Source: Arthrobacter bambusae (GTDB lineage Bacteria > Actinomycetota > Actinomycetes > Actinomycetales > Micrococcaceae). From it: 64,000 bases of DNA. The translations under genes were made by a program, and so were the position numbers. Of the stretch, positions 36,065-43,663 are shown in pieces. The notes under the pieces are model-generated. The model was not told where the DNA came from, did no database searches, and saw nothing but the letters and a program-made list of their open reading frames with translations. The stretch covers positions 79,169-143,168 of the forward strand of contig NZ_JAHHZS010000009.1 of the NCBI RefSeq assembly GCF_022606295.1, read 5' to 3'. The stretch's first letter is position 1. Each line of letters starts with the position of its first letter.

Positions 36065-37678
36065 CTAGTAGGCGAATGCCAAGACGTCGTCGCTGTCGCC
36101 GGGTTGGCCCGGGGCGCCCGGCGTCCCACCGTCGTCGTCCTTCTTTTCCTTCTTTTCGCTCCCGCGAGCCTCAGCGAGCTCCGGCATCGCGGACACCACG
36201 CCTCCGCGGGCGTATTTGACCAGCAGCCGGACTTCCACCACGAGCAGGACCGCGTAGATGGAGGCCAACACCACCAGCGAGGTGATGAGCTCTCCGGCGG
36301 AGACGCCTGGCGAGACGGCCGCGGCCGTGAACATGAACACTTGGTCGACGCCGCTGGCGTCCGGATTGGGCGCGACGACGAACGGCTGCCGCCCCATTTC
36401 CGTGAAGATCCAGCCGGCGGCGTTGGCGCCGAAGGGAGCAAGGATGCCGAAAACCGCGAGGCGCATGATCCAGCGGGACTGCGGGACCAGGCCCTTGCGC
36501 GTGACCCACAGGGCCAGCAAAGCGGCAAGGGCGGCGATCCCGCCGAAGCCGATCATCATGCGGAAGCCCCAATAGGTCACTTCCATGACGGGCACGTACT
36601 GGATTTCCTGGCCTGCCCGGTCGCCGTACAGGGGATTGTTCGGCAGGTGGGTGCCGTACTTGGCCTTGTACTCGTCGAGGAGGCTGTTGACCCCCTTCAC
36701 TTCGGTGTTGAAGTCCCCCTTGGCCAGGAAGGAGAGGATACCGGGGACCTCGATCACGGCCACGATGTCGTTGCAGTTCTTGGACCCGAGGTTGCCGATG
36801 CTCAGCACGGAGAACCCGGTGCCGTCGTGGCACGCGGCCTCTGCCGCGGCCATCTTCATGGGCTGTTGTTCGAACATCAGTTTGCCTTGCATATCGCCGG
36901 TGATGGCGGTACCGGCAAAGGAGATCATGGCGACGACGGCGCCGATCCGCAGGGACGTGATCCACACCTTGTAGTCGGCCTTGTCCCGTCCGGGGATGTC
37001 GGCTTCGCCGGCGACGGCGCGGCCATCCGTTCCGACAGTGTCGATGCCGTCGTGGCGGCGGCGCCAGAGGTGGTACCAGGCGATGCCCAGGAGGAACGCA
37101 CCGGCGACGGCCAGCGCGCCGAAGAGGGTGTGGGGTACGGCCACCATCGCGGTGTTGTTGGTGAATACCGCCCACGCGTCGGTCATGACGGGACGCCCGT
37201 TGACCATCGTGACGCCGACGGGGTGCTGCATCCAGGAGTTGGCCACAATGATGAAGTAGGCCGAGAAGACCGAGCCGATCACCGCGATCCAGAGGCACGC
37301 GAGGTGGACGCCGCGCTTGAGTTGCTTCCAGCCGAAGATCCAGAGTCCCAGGAAGGTCGATTCCACGAAGAACGCCAGAAGGGCTTCCAAGGCGAGGGGC
37401 GCACCGAACACGTCGCCGACGAACCGGCTGTATTCGCTCCAGGCCATGCCGAATTGGAATTCCTGCACGATGCCCGTGGCCACGCCCATGATGAAGTTGA
37501 TGAGGAAGAGCTTGCCCCAGAACTTGGTCATCCGGAGGTATTCAACCTTGCCGGTGCGATACCAAAGGGTCTGGATGACAGCCACGACAAGGCCCAGTCC
37601 GATGGTCAACGGCACCATCATGAAGTGGTAGACCGTGGTGATTCCAAATTGCCAGCGTGCGATTTCCAAGGCGTCCAT
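36065..37678 (-). CDS. cydA: Cytochrome bd ubiquinol/menaquinol oxidase subunit I
   Basis: Haem-bearing subunit of cytochrome bd, which reduces oxygen at low tension and protects against nitric oxide and peroxide. 537 residues. Haem ligand His18 lies in the N-terminal QFGITTVYHFMMVPLTIG; the GWIFTEMGRQPFVVAP motif (haem b ligand methionine region is upstream) is present near residue 415. The quinol loop between is moderately short. C terminus is charged (RGSEKKEKKDDDGGT). First gene of the operon; ribosome site AAGGACAG. Two BlaI-type dyads lie 42-83 bp upstream, in a likely promoter. Confidence 0.97.
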   Translation of the reverse strand: MDALEIARWQFGITTVYHFMMVPLTIGLGLVVAVIQTLWYRTGKVEYLRMTKFWGKLFLINFIMGVATGIVQEFQFGMAWSEYSRFVGDVFGAPLALEALLAFFVESTFLGLWIFGWKQLKRGVHLACLWIAVIGSVFSAYFIIVANSWMQHPVGVTMVNGRPVMTDAWAVFTNNTAMVAVPHTLFGALAVAGAFLLGIAWYHLWRRRHDGIDTVGTDGRAVAGEADIPGRDKADYKVWITSLRIGAVVAMISFAGTAITGDMQGKLMFEQQPMKMAAAEAACHDGTGFSVLSIGNLGSKNCNDIVAVIEVPGILSFLAKGDFNTEVKGVNSLLDEYKAKYGTHLPNNPLYGDRAGQEIQYVPVMEVTYWGFRMMIGFGGIAALAALLALWVTRKGLVPQSRWIMRLAVFGILAPFGANAAGWIFTEMGRQPFVVAPNPDASGVDQVFMFTAAAVSPGVSAGELITSLVVLASIYAVLLVVEVRLLVKYARGGVVSAMPELAEARGSEKKEKKDDDGGTPGAPGQPGDSDDVLAFAY

Positions 37679-37719
37679 TGCTGTCCTTTTTATCCGGCTG
37701 CCCGCGAAGCGGCGTCCAT

Positions 37720-37736
37720 TTCTACGTAGCGTAGAA
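37720..37736. promoter_or_regulatory. BlaI-type operator 1 (cydA side)
   Basis: TTCTACGTAGCGTAGAA, a perfect 7-3-7 inverted repeat, begins 42 bp upstream of the cydA start. It matches the two other dyads in the same intergenic region in length (17 bp) and in outer arms TTCTAC/GTAGAA. Confidence 0.78.
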
Positions 37737-37744
37737 CTTGTTTC

Positions 37745-37761
37745 TTCTACACAGTGTAGAA
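37745..37761. promoter_or_regulatory. BlaI-type operator 2 (cydA side)
   Basis: TTCTACACAGTGTAGAA, a perfect 8-1-8 inverted repeat, contains TACA-3-TGTA as expected for BlaI/MecI/CopY-family sites. Centre-to-centre distance to operator 1 is 25 bp, near a helical multiple, so co-operative binding is possible. Confidence 0.82.
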
Positions 37762-37833
37762 CAAACCCGCTGCGATCTGCTCACCACTCTTCCAGCGGCG
37801 TCACAGTGCCGCAAGGACACGGCGCGCCGCATG

Positions 37834-37850
37834 TTCTACCTCACGTAGAA
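37834..37850. promoter_or_regulatory. BlaI-type operator 3 (regulator side)
   Basis: TTCTACCTCACGTAGAA keeps the outer arms TTCTAC/GTAGAA with a non-palindromic centre. It lies 103-119 bp upstream of the BlaI-type gene start, suited to autorepression. TAGATT at 37869-37874 could be the -10 of that gene. Confidence 0.7.
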
Positions 37851-37952
37851 TCGCCGCCTGAAAAGCGGTAGATTGAAGGTGGAATGTTGGAACATCGCAC
37901 TTCCCCCGGCCCATGAGACGGGGAGGGAAGTGCGGAAAGTAGGGATGCATTG

Positions 37953-38339
37953 ATGGCAAGTCTTGGCGAACTGGAACGGGCGGTCATGGATCTCCTTTGG
38001 GCGGGCCAGGAGGCTGCGACAGCCAACAAACTTCGTGATCTGCTGGCGCAGGATTCTGCCGCCACGGACGGCATTGCAGGACACCAGGGCAAGGACCTCG
38101 CAGTCACTACAGTGCTGACGGTCTTGTCCCGCCTTGAGAAGAAAGGCCTCGTCGAGCGCGAACGCGGCACCCGCCCCCACCGCTACCAGGCTGTTTCGAG
38201 CCGCGCGGACCACACGGCGGACCTCATGCACGAGGCACTCGGCTCCGCGCCGGACCGCGAAGCCGTGCTGGCCCGGTTCATCGGTTCCGTGAGCGAGAGT
38301 GAAGCCGCCACGCTGCGCAAGCTGCTCGGCAAAAACTAA
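37953..38339 (+). CDS. BlaI/MecI/CopY-family transcriptional repressor
   Basis: Winged-helix repressor of 128 residues. The N-terminal MASLGELERAVMDLLWAGQE and TVLTVLSRLEKKGLVERERG (recognition helix and wing) are diagnostic; the C-terminal RFIGSVSESEAATLRKLLGK is the dimerisation/proteolysis-susceptible part. I chose ATG 37953 over the TTG at 37950; AGGG lies 9 bases ahead. It forms an operon with the M56 peptidase 6 bp downstream, as in bla/mec systems, and is divergent from cydABDC with three matching dyads between. It probably represses itself and the cyd operon. Confidence 0.92.
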   Translation: MASLGELERAVMDLLWAGQEAATANKLRDLLAQDSAATDGIAGHQGKDLAVTTVLTVLSRLEKKGLVERERGTRPHRYQAVSSRADHTADLMHEALGSAPDREAVLARFIGSVSESEAATLRKLLGKN

Positions 38340-38345
38340 CCACCC

Positions 38346-39338
38346 ATGTTCTGGACCTCATATTTTCTGGCGGTCCTTGCTTTGGTGTTGGCCTGGCCGG
38401 TTCCCGTCCTCTTGTCGCGCGCCGAATGGCCATCGCGCGCACCCTTCATGGCCATGGTCCTCTGGCAGGCCATCGCACTCGCCGGTGGCCTGTCCATGAT
38501 CGGTGCCATGCTCGTCTACGGGCTTGAGCCCATCGGCGACAACCTCATCGCAGGCCTGCGCTCCCTGGCTGGCATGGTGCTCCACAACGAGCCCACCACG
38601 GCGCTGGGTTTCTGGCACTTGTTCGCCTTGTCCGCCGCGGCGCTGCTGAGCGCCCACCTCGTATTCACCCTGCTGCTCACCTACGTCAAGATCGAACGGC
38701 AGCGGCGGAGGCACCGCGAGCTCCTCGCCCTCCTGGCCTCACCGTCCGACGACGGCCCCGGCACCGTGGTCATCAACCACGACTCCCCCGTTGCCTACTG
38801 CCTGCCGGGCGGCGCACGGTCGGTGACCGTCCTGTCCGACGGCCTCATGGCCGCCCTCGAGCCGGCCGAGCTCCGGGCCGTCCTCATCCATGAAAACGCC
38901 CATCTCTCGCAACGCCACGACCTTCTTCTGTGGGCCTTCGCCGCGTGGCGCCAGGCACTCCCCTGGTTCCCGACTACCCGGCTCGCCCAGGTGGCGGTCA
39001 ACTCCCTGATCGAAATGCTCGCCGATGACGTGGCCCTGCGCACCGAGAGCAAGGGAACGCTCATCAAGGCGATCGCGATCGTCGCCAGCGGCTCCGCCCG
39101 TCCCGTGGAGCACTTCGCGCCACCCGGAACAAGCGGGCAGGACGCCTCCCCCGAAAACAGCTCCTTGAGCGGCACCGGCGGCGCCGACTCACCGCGCACG
39201 ACGGCGTCGCGCGTCAGCCGCCTGCTCTCGCCCAAACCGCCGCTTCCGGCAGCCCAGCGAGCGTTGGTGCTTGCCGCCTCGGCAATGCTGCTCGCCGTGC
39301 CGACCGGCCTGCTGATCGTGCCGGGCTTGCTGGGCTGA
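38346..39338 (+). CDS. M56-family (BlaR1/MecR1-like) membrane metallopeptidase
   Basis: Membrane zinc peptidase of 330 residues with three N-terminal transmembrane segments (~5-25, 35-60, 88-115), a cytoplasmic peptidase domain holding H182-E183-N184-A185-H186 (HExxH), and a last hydrophobic helix at the C terminus (~300-325). BlaR1 and MecR1 carry an extracellular penicillin-binding sensor after the last helix; none is present, so the signal is not a beta-lactam bound by that domain. It should inactivate the partner repressor by cleavage. Coupled to the BlaI-type gene by a 6-bp gap. Confidence 0.9.
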   Translation: MFWTSYFLAVLALVLAWPVPVLLSRAEWPSRAPFMAMVLWQAIALAGGLSMIGAMLVYGLEPIGDNLIAGLRSLAGMVLHNEPTTALGFWHLFALSAAALLSAHLVFTLLLTYVKIERQRRRHRELLALLASPSDDGPGTVVINHDSPVAYCLPGGARSVTVLSDGLMAALEPAELRAVLIHENAHLSQRHDLLLWAFAAWRQALPWFPTTRLAQVAVNSLIEMLADDVALRTESKGTLIKAIAIVASGSARPVEHFAPPGTSGQDASPENSSLSGTGGADSPRTTASRVSRLLSPKPPLPAAQRALVLAASAMLLAVPTGLLIVPGLLG

Positions 39339-39370
39339 AGAGGTCTGCCGGCCTAGGTAGGCCCGCCGGA

Positions 39371-41479
39371 TCAGGCGTCGATACGTTCCCGGTCCAGGTC
39401 CGCCGCGCCGGCGATGATGAAGTCCTTGCGCGGGGCGACGTCCGATCCCATCAGCAGGTCGAAAGTATCCTCCGCCATCTTGGCGTTCTCGATTCCCACT
39501 TTGCGGAGGGTGCGGTGGCGCGGATCCATGGTTGTCTCGGCGAGCTGCTCGGCGTCCATCTCGCCCAGGCCCTTGTAGCGCTGGATCGGCTCCTTGTAGC
39601 GTTTGCCTTCCTTGGCGAGCCTGGCCAGCAGGACGTGCAGTTCGGCCTCCGAGTACGTGTAGATCATCTCGTTGGCTTTCTGGCCGGCGTTGATGACTTC
39701 CACGCGGTGCAGCGGCGGGACGGCCGCGTATACGCGGCCCTCATCGATCATCGGACGCATGTACCGGAAGAACAGGGTGAGCAGCAGCGTACGGATATGC
39801 GCGCCGTCGACGTCCGCATCGGTCATGAGGATCACCTTGCCGTAACGCGCGGCGTCGATGTCGAAGCTCCGGCCCGAACCGGCACCCACCACCTGGATGA
39901 GGGCTGCGCACTCCGCGTTGGAGAGCATGTCCCCCACCGAGGCTTTCTGCACGTTCAGGATCTTGCCACGGATCGGCAGCAGCGCCTGGAAGTCCGAAGA
40001 GCGCGCCAGCTTGGCGGTGCCAAGGGCGGAGTCTCCTTCCACGATGAAGAGCTCGGAGCGTCCGACGTCGTCCGTGCGGCAATCCGCCAGCTTGGTGGGC
40101 ATCGACGACGTTTCCAGCGCGTTCTTCCGGCGCTGCGTTTCCTTGTGGACACGGGCTGAGATGCGGGATTTCATCTCGCTGACGATCTTCTCGAGCAGCA
40201 GCGCGGACTGGGCTTTGTCGTTGCGGTTCGCCGAGGTCAGGCGCCCCGTGATCTCGTCCTCGACCACCTTGGCAACAATCGCCCTGACAGCCGAAGTGCC
40301 CAGGATTTCCTTGGTCTGACCCTCGAATTGCGGCTCCGCCAAGCGGACCGTCAGCACCGCGGTGAGGCCGGCCAGGACGTCGTCCTTCTCGATCTTGTCG
40401 TTGCCCGCTTTGAGCTTGCGCGCGTTCGTTTCGACGGCCTTGCGGAACGTCTTCAGAAGTGCCTGCTCGAAGCCTGCCTGGTGCGTGCCGCCCTTGGGCG
40501 TGGCGATGATGTTGACGAAGCTCCGCATGGTGGTTTCGTAGCCGATCCCCCAGCGCAGCGCGATGTCCACTTCACAGTCGCGTTCCACTTCGGCGATCTT
40601 GCTGTGCCCGTTTTCGTCGAGGACCGGAACGGTCTCCTTGAACTTGCCCGCGCCATGGAGCCGCCAAATATCCGTGACGCCTGAATCCGCGGCGAGGAAG
40701 TCGACGAACTCGGAAATGCCGCCGTCGTGGTGGAACACCTCTTGGTGCGGTCCGTTCTCGCCGGGGGTGCCGGGGAGCCGGCGCTCGTCGCGGACAGTAA
40801 GCTTGAGTCCCGGAACCAGGAAGGACGTTTGGCGGGCGCGGGCTGCAAGATCCTCGTAAGCGAACTTCGCGTCCGGAGTGAAGATCTGCCGGTCCGCCCA
40901 GTAGCGGATGCGGGTGCCGGTGACACCCCGCTTGGCCTTGCCTACGACGTCGAGCACCGAGTTCTCGACGAACGGTTCGAAGACCGACGTCGGGCTCGGC
41001 TTCGAGCCGGTGTCCTTGAACCGGCCAGGCTCGCCCCGGCGGAACGACATCTGGTACGTCTTGCTTCCGCGGTCCACCTGCACGTCAAGACGGGCGGAGA
41101 GCGCGTTCACCACGGACGCGCCAACGCCGTGCAGGCCGCCGGATGCCGTGTAGGAGCCGCCGCCGAACTTTCCGCCCGCGTGCAGTTTGGTGAAGACCAC
41201 TTCGACGCCGGTGAGCCCGGTCTTGGGCTCCAGGTCCACCGGGATGCCCCGGCCGTCATCGTGGATTTCCACCGAATTGTCCGCGTGCAGGATGATCTGG
41301 ATGTCGTGCCCGAAGCCCGCCAGCGCTTCGTCCACCGAGTTGTCAATGATCTCCCACAAGCAGTGCATGAGGCCGCGTGAATCGGTGGAGCCGATGTACA
41401 TGCCCGGACGCTTGCGGACCGCCTCCAGGCCTTCCAAAACTGAAAGGTGCCGGGCGTTGTATTCAGAACTCGGTGCCAC
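39371..41479 (-). CDS. parE: DNA topoisomerase IV subunit B
   Basis: ATPase subunit of the type IIA topoisomerase, partner of ParC at 26 kb. 702 residues. GHKL ATPase motifs EIIDNSVDEALAGFG, HDDGRGIPVDL and GGLHGVGASVVNALSAR; Toprim motifs LFIVEGDSALGTAK and LMTDADVDGAHIRTLLLTLF. I chose GTG 41479 (APSSEYNARHLSVLEGLEA), preceded by AAGGAG ten bases upstream; ATG 41515 adds a basic, proline-rich stretch without family support but remains possible. parE and parC are not adjacent here (11 kb apart, opposite strands). Confidence 0.94.
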   Translation of the reverse strand: MAPSSEYNARHLSVLEGLEAVRKRPGMYIGSTDSRGLMHCLWEIIDNSVDEALAGFGHDIQIILHADNSVEIHDDGRGIPVDLEPKTGLTGVEVVFTKLHAGGKFGGGSYTASGGLHGVGASVVNALSARLDVQVDRGSKTYQMSFRRGEPGRFKDTGSKPSPTSVFEPFVENSVLDVVGKAKRGVTGTRIRYWADRQIFTPDAKFAYEDLAARARQTSFLVPGLKLTVRDERRLPGTPGENGPHQEVFHHDGGISEFVDFLAADSGVTDIWRLHGAGKFKETVPVLDENGHSKIAEVERDCEVDIALRWGIGYETTMRSFVNIIATPKGGTHQAGFEQALLKTFRKAVETNARKLKAGNDKIEKDDVLAGLTAVLTVRLAEPQFEGQTKEILGTSAVRAIVAKVVEDEITGRLTSANRNDKAQSALLLEKIVSEMKSRISARVHKETQRRKNALETSSMPTKLADCRTDDVGRSELFIVEGDSALGTAKLARSSDFQALLPIRGKILNVQKASVGDMLSNAECAALIQVVGAGSGRSFDIDAARYGKVILMTDADVDGAHIRTLLLTLFFRYMRPMIDEGRVYAAVPPLHRVEVINAGQKANEMIYTYSEAELHVLLARLAKEGKRYKEPIQRYKGLGEMDAEQLAETTMDPRHRTLRKVGIENAKMAEDTFDLLMGSDVAPRKDFIIAGAADLDRERIDA

Positions 41480-41701
41480 GGGCGGGGCGCTCCTTCGGGG
41501 GTGTAACAGAGGCAAAAAACACTCCTCCTAGGCTAGCTGGCCCGGAGCCATGACGAGAGCTGCCACTCCCAATCGTGCTGGACGCCACTTCCCGGTGTTA
41601 CGCACATGTGATACGCGGACAGCGAACGTGACCCATCCTTGCCATGGTTTTGCTTCGAATGCTGGTTATATGGATACACAGAACTACTAAGGAGGCCGAA
41701 C

Positions 41702-41923
41702 ATGACAACAGCAGTTGCAGACCGCACACTCAATGCACTCGACCGGTGCGACCGTTGCGGGGCCCAGGCATATGTCCGCGTTGTACTCGAGTCCTCCGGC
41801 GGTGAGCTGCTCTTCTGCGGCCACCACGCACGTGCAGTAGAGGCCACGCTGCGGCCGATGACTTCCGACTGGCATGACGAGACCGGTCGCCTTCAGGAGA
41901 AGGAACCCGTCCTCGCCGACTAG
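41702..41923 (+). CDS. DUF7455 small protein with Cys pair
   Basis: Protein of 73 residues with the actinobacterial DUF7455 pattern: ALDRCDRCGAQAYVRVVLES and GELLFCGHHARAVEA. CxxC plus CxHH suggests a single zinc-ribbon/knuckle. Role unknown; the gene is very common near sigA/parE in this group. ATG 41702 follows AAGGAGGCC at optimal spacing. It is followed 52 bp later by a strong terminator hairpin, so it is transcribed alone. Confidence 0.85.
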   Translation: MTTAVADRTLNALDRCDRCGAQAYVRVVLESSGGELLFCGHHARAVEATLRPMTSDWHDETGRLQEKEPVLAD

Positions 41924-41975
41924 CCCCGATGGCTGGCCCTGAGAGGCCGCCCGGTTGACATAATTTCACAGAGAC

Positions 41976-42005
41976 AACAGCCCCCTCCGAATGGAGGGGG
42001 CTGTT
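41976..42005. terminator. Terminator between DUF7455 and PaiB-like genes
   Basis: Perfect 13-bp stem AACAGCCCCCTCC / GGAGGGGGCTGTT with a GAAT loop, between convergent stops at 41923 and 42029. Probably works for both directions; weak T-run on the plus side. Confidence 0.85.
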
Positions 42006-42028
42006 GCGTTAACCGAAGACTCCTCTGC

Positions 42029-42679
42029 CTAGGCGCGGCCCGCATCCCGGCGTTGTCTTTCCTGCCTCGCCCGGGTGACATCGGCCGCGATCTCCGTGAG
42101 CCCTTGCGCATCAAGCCCGGCCACGACCCCGTCGACGTCCGTGTCTGGCCGGTTCTGGCTCAGTTTGGCCTTCGCTTCGATGCGGGTAATGACCAGTTCG
42201 ACGCCGACAATGGCGCGCAGCTGGCCGGAGATGTACCGCTCCGGCGCGTCGTCGACGGACCACGGCCGCTCGAAACCGGCTTCGTTAAGGTCGGTCAGCT
42301 GCCTGACATGGTTCGCGAGCCACGTCGCATCATCGTGGACGGCAAGCTTGCCGTAGACGTGCGCAGTGGAGTAGTTCCACGTCGGGACGACGCGTCCATG
42401 CTCCTCCTTGGAGGCGTACCAGGATGGCGAGATGTAGGCGTCCGCGCCCTGGATGATGACGAGTGATTCCCCGATCACCGCCTCGGACCATTGCGGATTG
42501 GTCCGGGCAAGGTGACCGTGGAGCGCTCCGTGTTCGCCGATCGAGGGATCGTAGATGAGCGGCAGGAAGGTCGCGAGCAGGCCCTGCGTCGTCATGGTGA
42601 CAAGGTTCGCCGCGTTCGGCCGCGTCAGGAGCTCGTGGATGACGTCGGGACCGGCGTCGAAATGCGCGGGGATGTACAT
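42029..42679 (-). CDS. FMN-binding negative transcriptional regulator (PaiB-like)
   Basis: Split-barrel flavin-binding family, 216 residues. Begins MYIPAHFDAGPDVIHELLTR; motifs GALHGHLARTNPQWSEAVIG, GPDAYISPSWY-like (GADAYISPSWYASKEE) and VVPTWNYSTAHVYGKL are the PaiB/YumB hallmarks. Bacillus PaiB affects sporulation and protease genes, but the molecular role is unclear. I chose ATG 42679, behind GAGAGGAAG; the frame continues upstream through the EamA gene and is not genuine there. Same strand as and 47 bp after the EamA gene, so they are likely co-transcribed. Confidence 0.9.
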   Translation of the reverse strand: MYIPAHFDAGPDVIHELLTRPNAANLVTMTTQGLLATFLPLIYDPSIGEHGALHGHLARTNPQWSEAVIGESLVIIQGADAYISPSWYASKEEHGRVVPTWNYSTAHVYGKLAVHDDATWLANHVRQLTDLNEAGFERPWSVDDAPERYISGQLRAIVGVELVITRIEAKAKLSQNRPDTDVDGVVAGLDAQGLTEIAADVTRARQERQRRDAGRA

Positions 42680-42726
42680 GGTTCTATTCTTCCTCTCTTG
42701 GGTCGGGCGATCTGTTCTGTTGGTCT

Positions 42727-43626
42727 TCAGCGATTCTGTTCCGGCCGCGGATTGAGCCGGACCCGGACGGCGACGCCGGCGCAGACGATGACGGCCAGCC
42801 CACCCGCAATCGTCGTCCAGCCCAGGGATTCGCCCAGCAGCAGCCCTGCCCAGCAAATGCTCAGCACCGGCTGGATGAGTTGTACTTGGCTGACTTTGGC
42901 CATGGGCCCGATGGCGAGGCCCCGATACCAGGCGAAGAAGCCGAAGAACATGCTGACGACTCCGAGATATGCAAAAGCGGCCCACTGGCCCGGTGAGGCT
43001 GACGGCGGCTGCTGGGCCATGGAGAGGGCAGCCAGGCCGGCCATCAACGGCAATGCCAGGACAAGCGCCCAGGATACGGTCTGCCATGCGCCGAGTTCGC
43101 GGGCGAGCAAGCCGCCTTCCGCGTAGCCGATGGCCGCAGCAACGACAGCTCCGAGGAGCAGCACATCCGCCCAGTTCAGCTGCCCGAGCCCGCCTGACTG
43201 TGCGAAAGCGAAAACAATGGCCGCAACAGCCCCTACGGCTGTCACCAGCCAGAAGACGGCGGGCGGATGCTCGCGTCCGCGTAGTACTGCGGCGCTTGCC
43301 GTTGCTGCCGGCAAGAGGGCGATGACGACGGCGCCGTGGCTGGCCGGCGCCGTCGTGAGTGCGAACGAGGTGAGCAAGGGGAATCCGACAACAATCCCGG
43401 CGGCAACCACGGCCAGGCGCGCCCATTGCCTGCCTCGAGGAAGCCGCTGCCTGGTGAGCAAGAGGGCGAACGCCGCGAGTATCGCCGCGACGACGGCACG
43501 GCCGGAGCCGATGAACAAGGGCGACAGGCCACCAACCGCCACCCGGGTGAAGGGAACAGTGAACGAGAACGCCGCTACTCCCAGGAGGCCCCACCAAAGG
43601 CCAGTTGCCGGACGGGACAGTACCAC
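42727..43626 (-). CDS. EamA (DMT) family transporter
   Basis: Ten-transmembrane exporter with two EamA repeats (VALGGLSPLFIGSGRAVVAA-type first repeat; ending GLAIGPMAKVSQVQLIQPVL and LLGESLGWTTIAGGLAVIVC). Family members export amino acids and related metabolites. Two starts are possible: ATG 43665 (312 residues) overlaps the start codon of the divergent MocR gene, while GTG 43626 (299 residues, VVLSRPATGLWWGLLG) leaves room for a promoter: TACAAT on the minus strand at 43637-43642. I prefer 43626. The divergent MocR protein is the likely regulator. Confidence 0.82.
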   Translation of the reverse strand: MVLSRPATGLWWGLLGVAAFSFTVPFTRVAVGGLSPLFIGSGRAVVAAILAAFALLLTRQRLPRGRQWARLAVVAAGIVVGFPLLTSFALTTAPASHGAVVIALLPAATASAAVLRGREHPPAVFWLVTAVGAVAAIVFAFAQSGGLGQLNWADVLLLGAVVAAAIGYAEGGLLARELGAWQTVSWALVLALPLMAGLAALSMAQQPPSASPGQWAAFAYLGVVSMFFGFFAWYRGLAIGPMAKVSQVQLIQPVLSICWAGLLLGESLGWTTIAGGLAVIVCAGVAVRVRLNPRPEQNR

Positions 43627-43640
43627 TGGGCGAATTATTG

Positions 43641-43654
43641 TAGTAGCGCTACTA
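43641..43654. promoter_or_regulatory. 14-bp palindrome between EamA and MocR genes
   Basis: TAGTAGCGCTACTA, perfect inverted repeat, lies in the ~37-bp gap between divergent genes and overlaps the likely -10 elements (TACTAT 43650-43655 for MocR; TACAAT on the minus strand for EamA). Candidate MocR operator. Confidence 0.6.
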
Positions 43655-43663
43655 TTGCCTCTC

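Noticed and set aside
36104..37729. Plus-strand open frame of 541 residues antisense to cydA
   Set aside because: Antisense artefact; cydA and neighbours have strong support.
42029..43597. 522-residue frame joining PaiB-like and EamA regions
   Set aside because: Only the last 216 residues match PaiB; the upstream part lies on top of the EamA gene in another frame.
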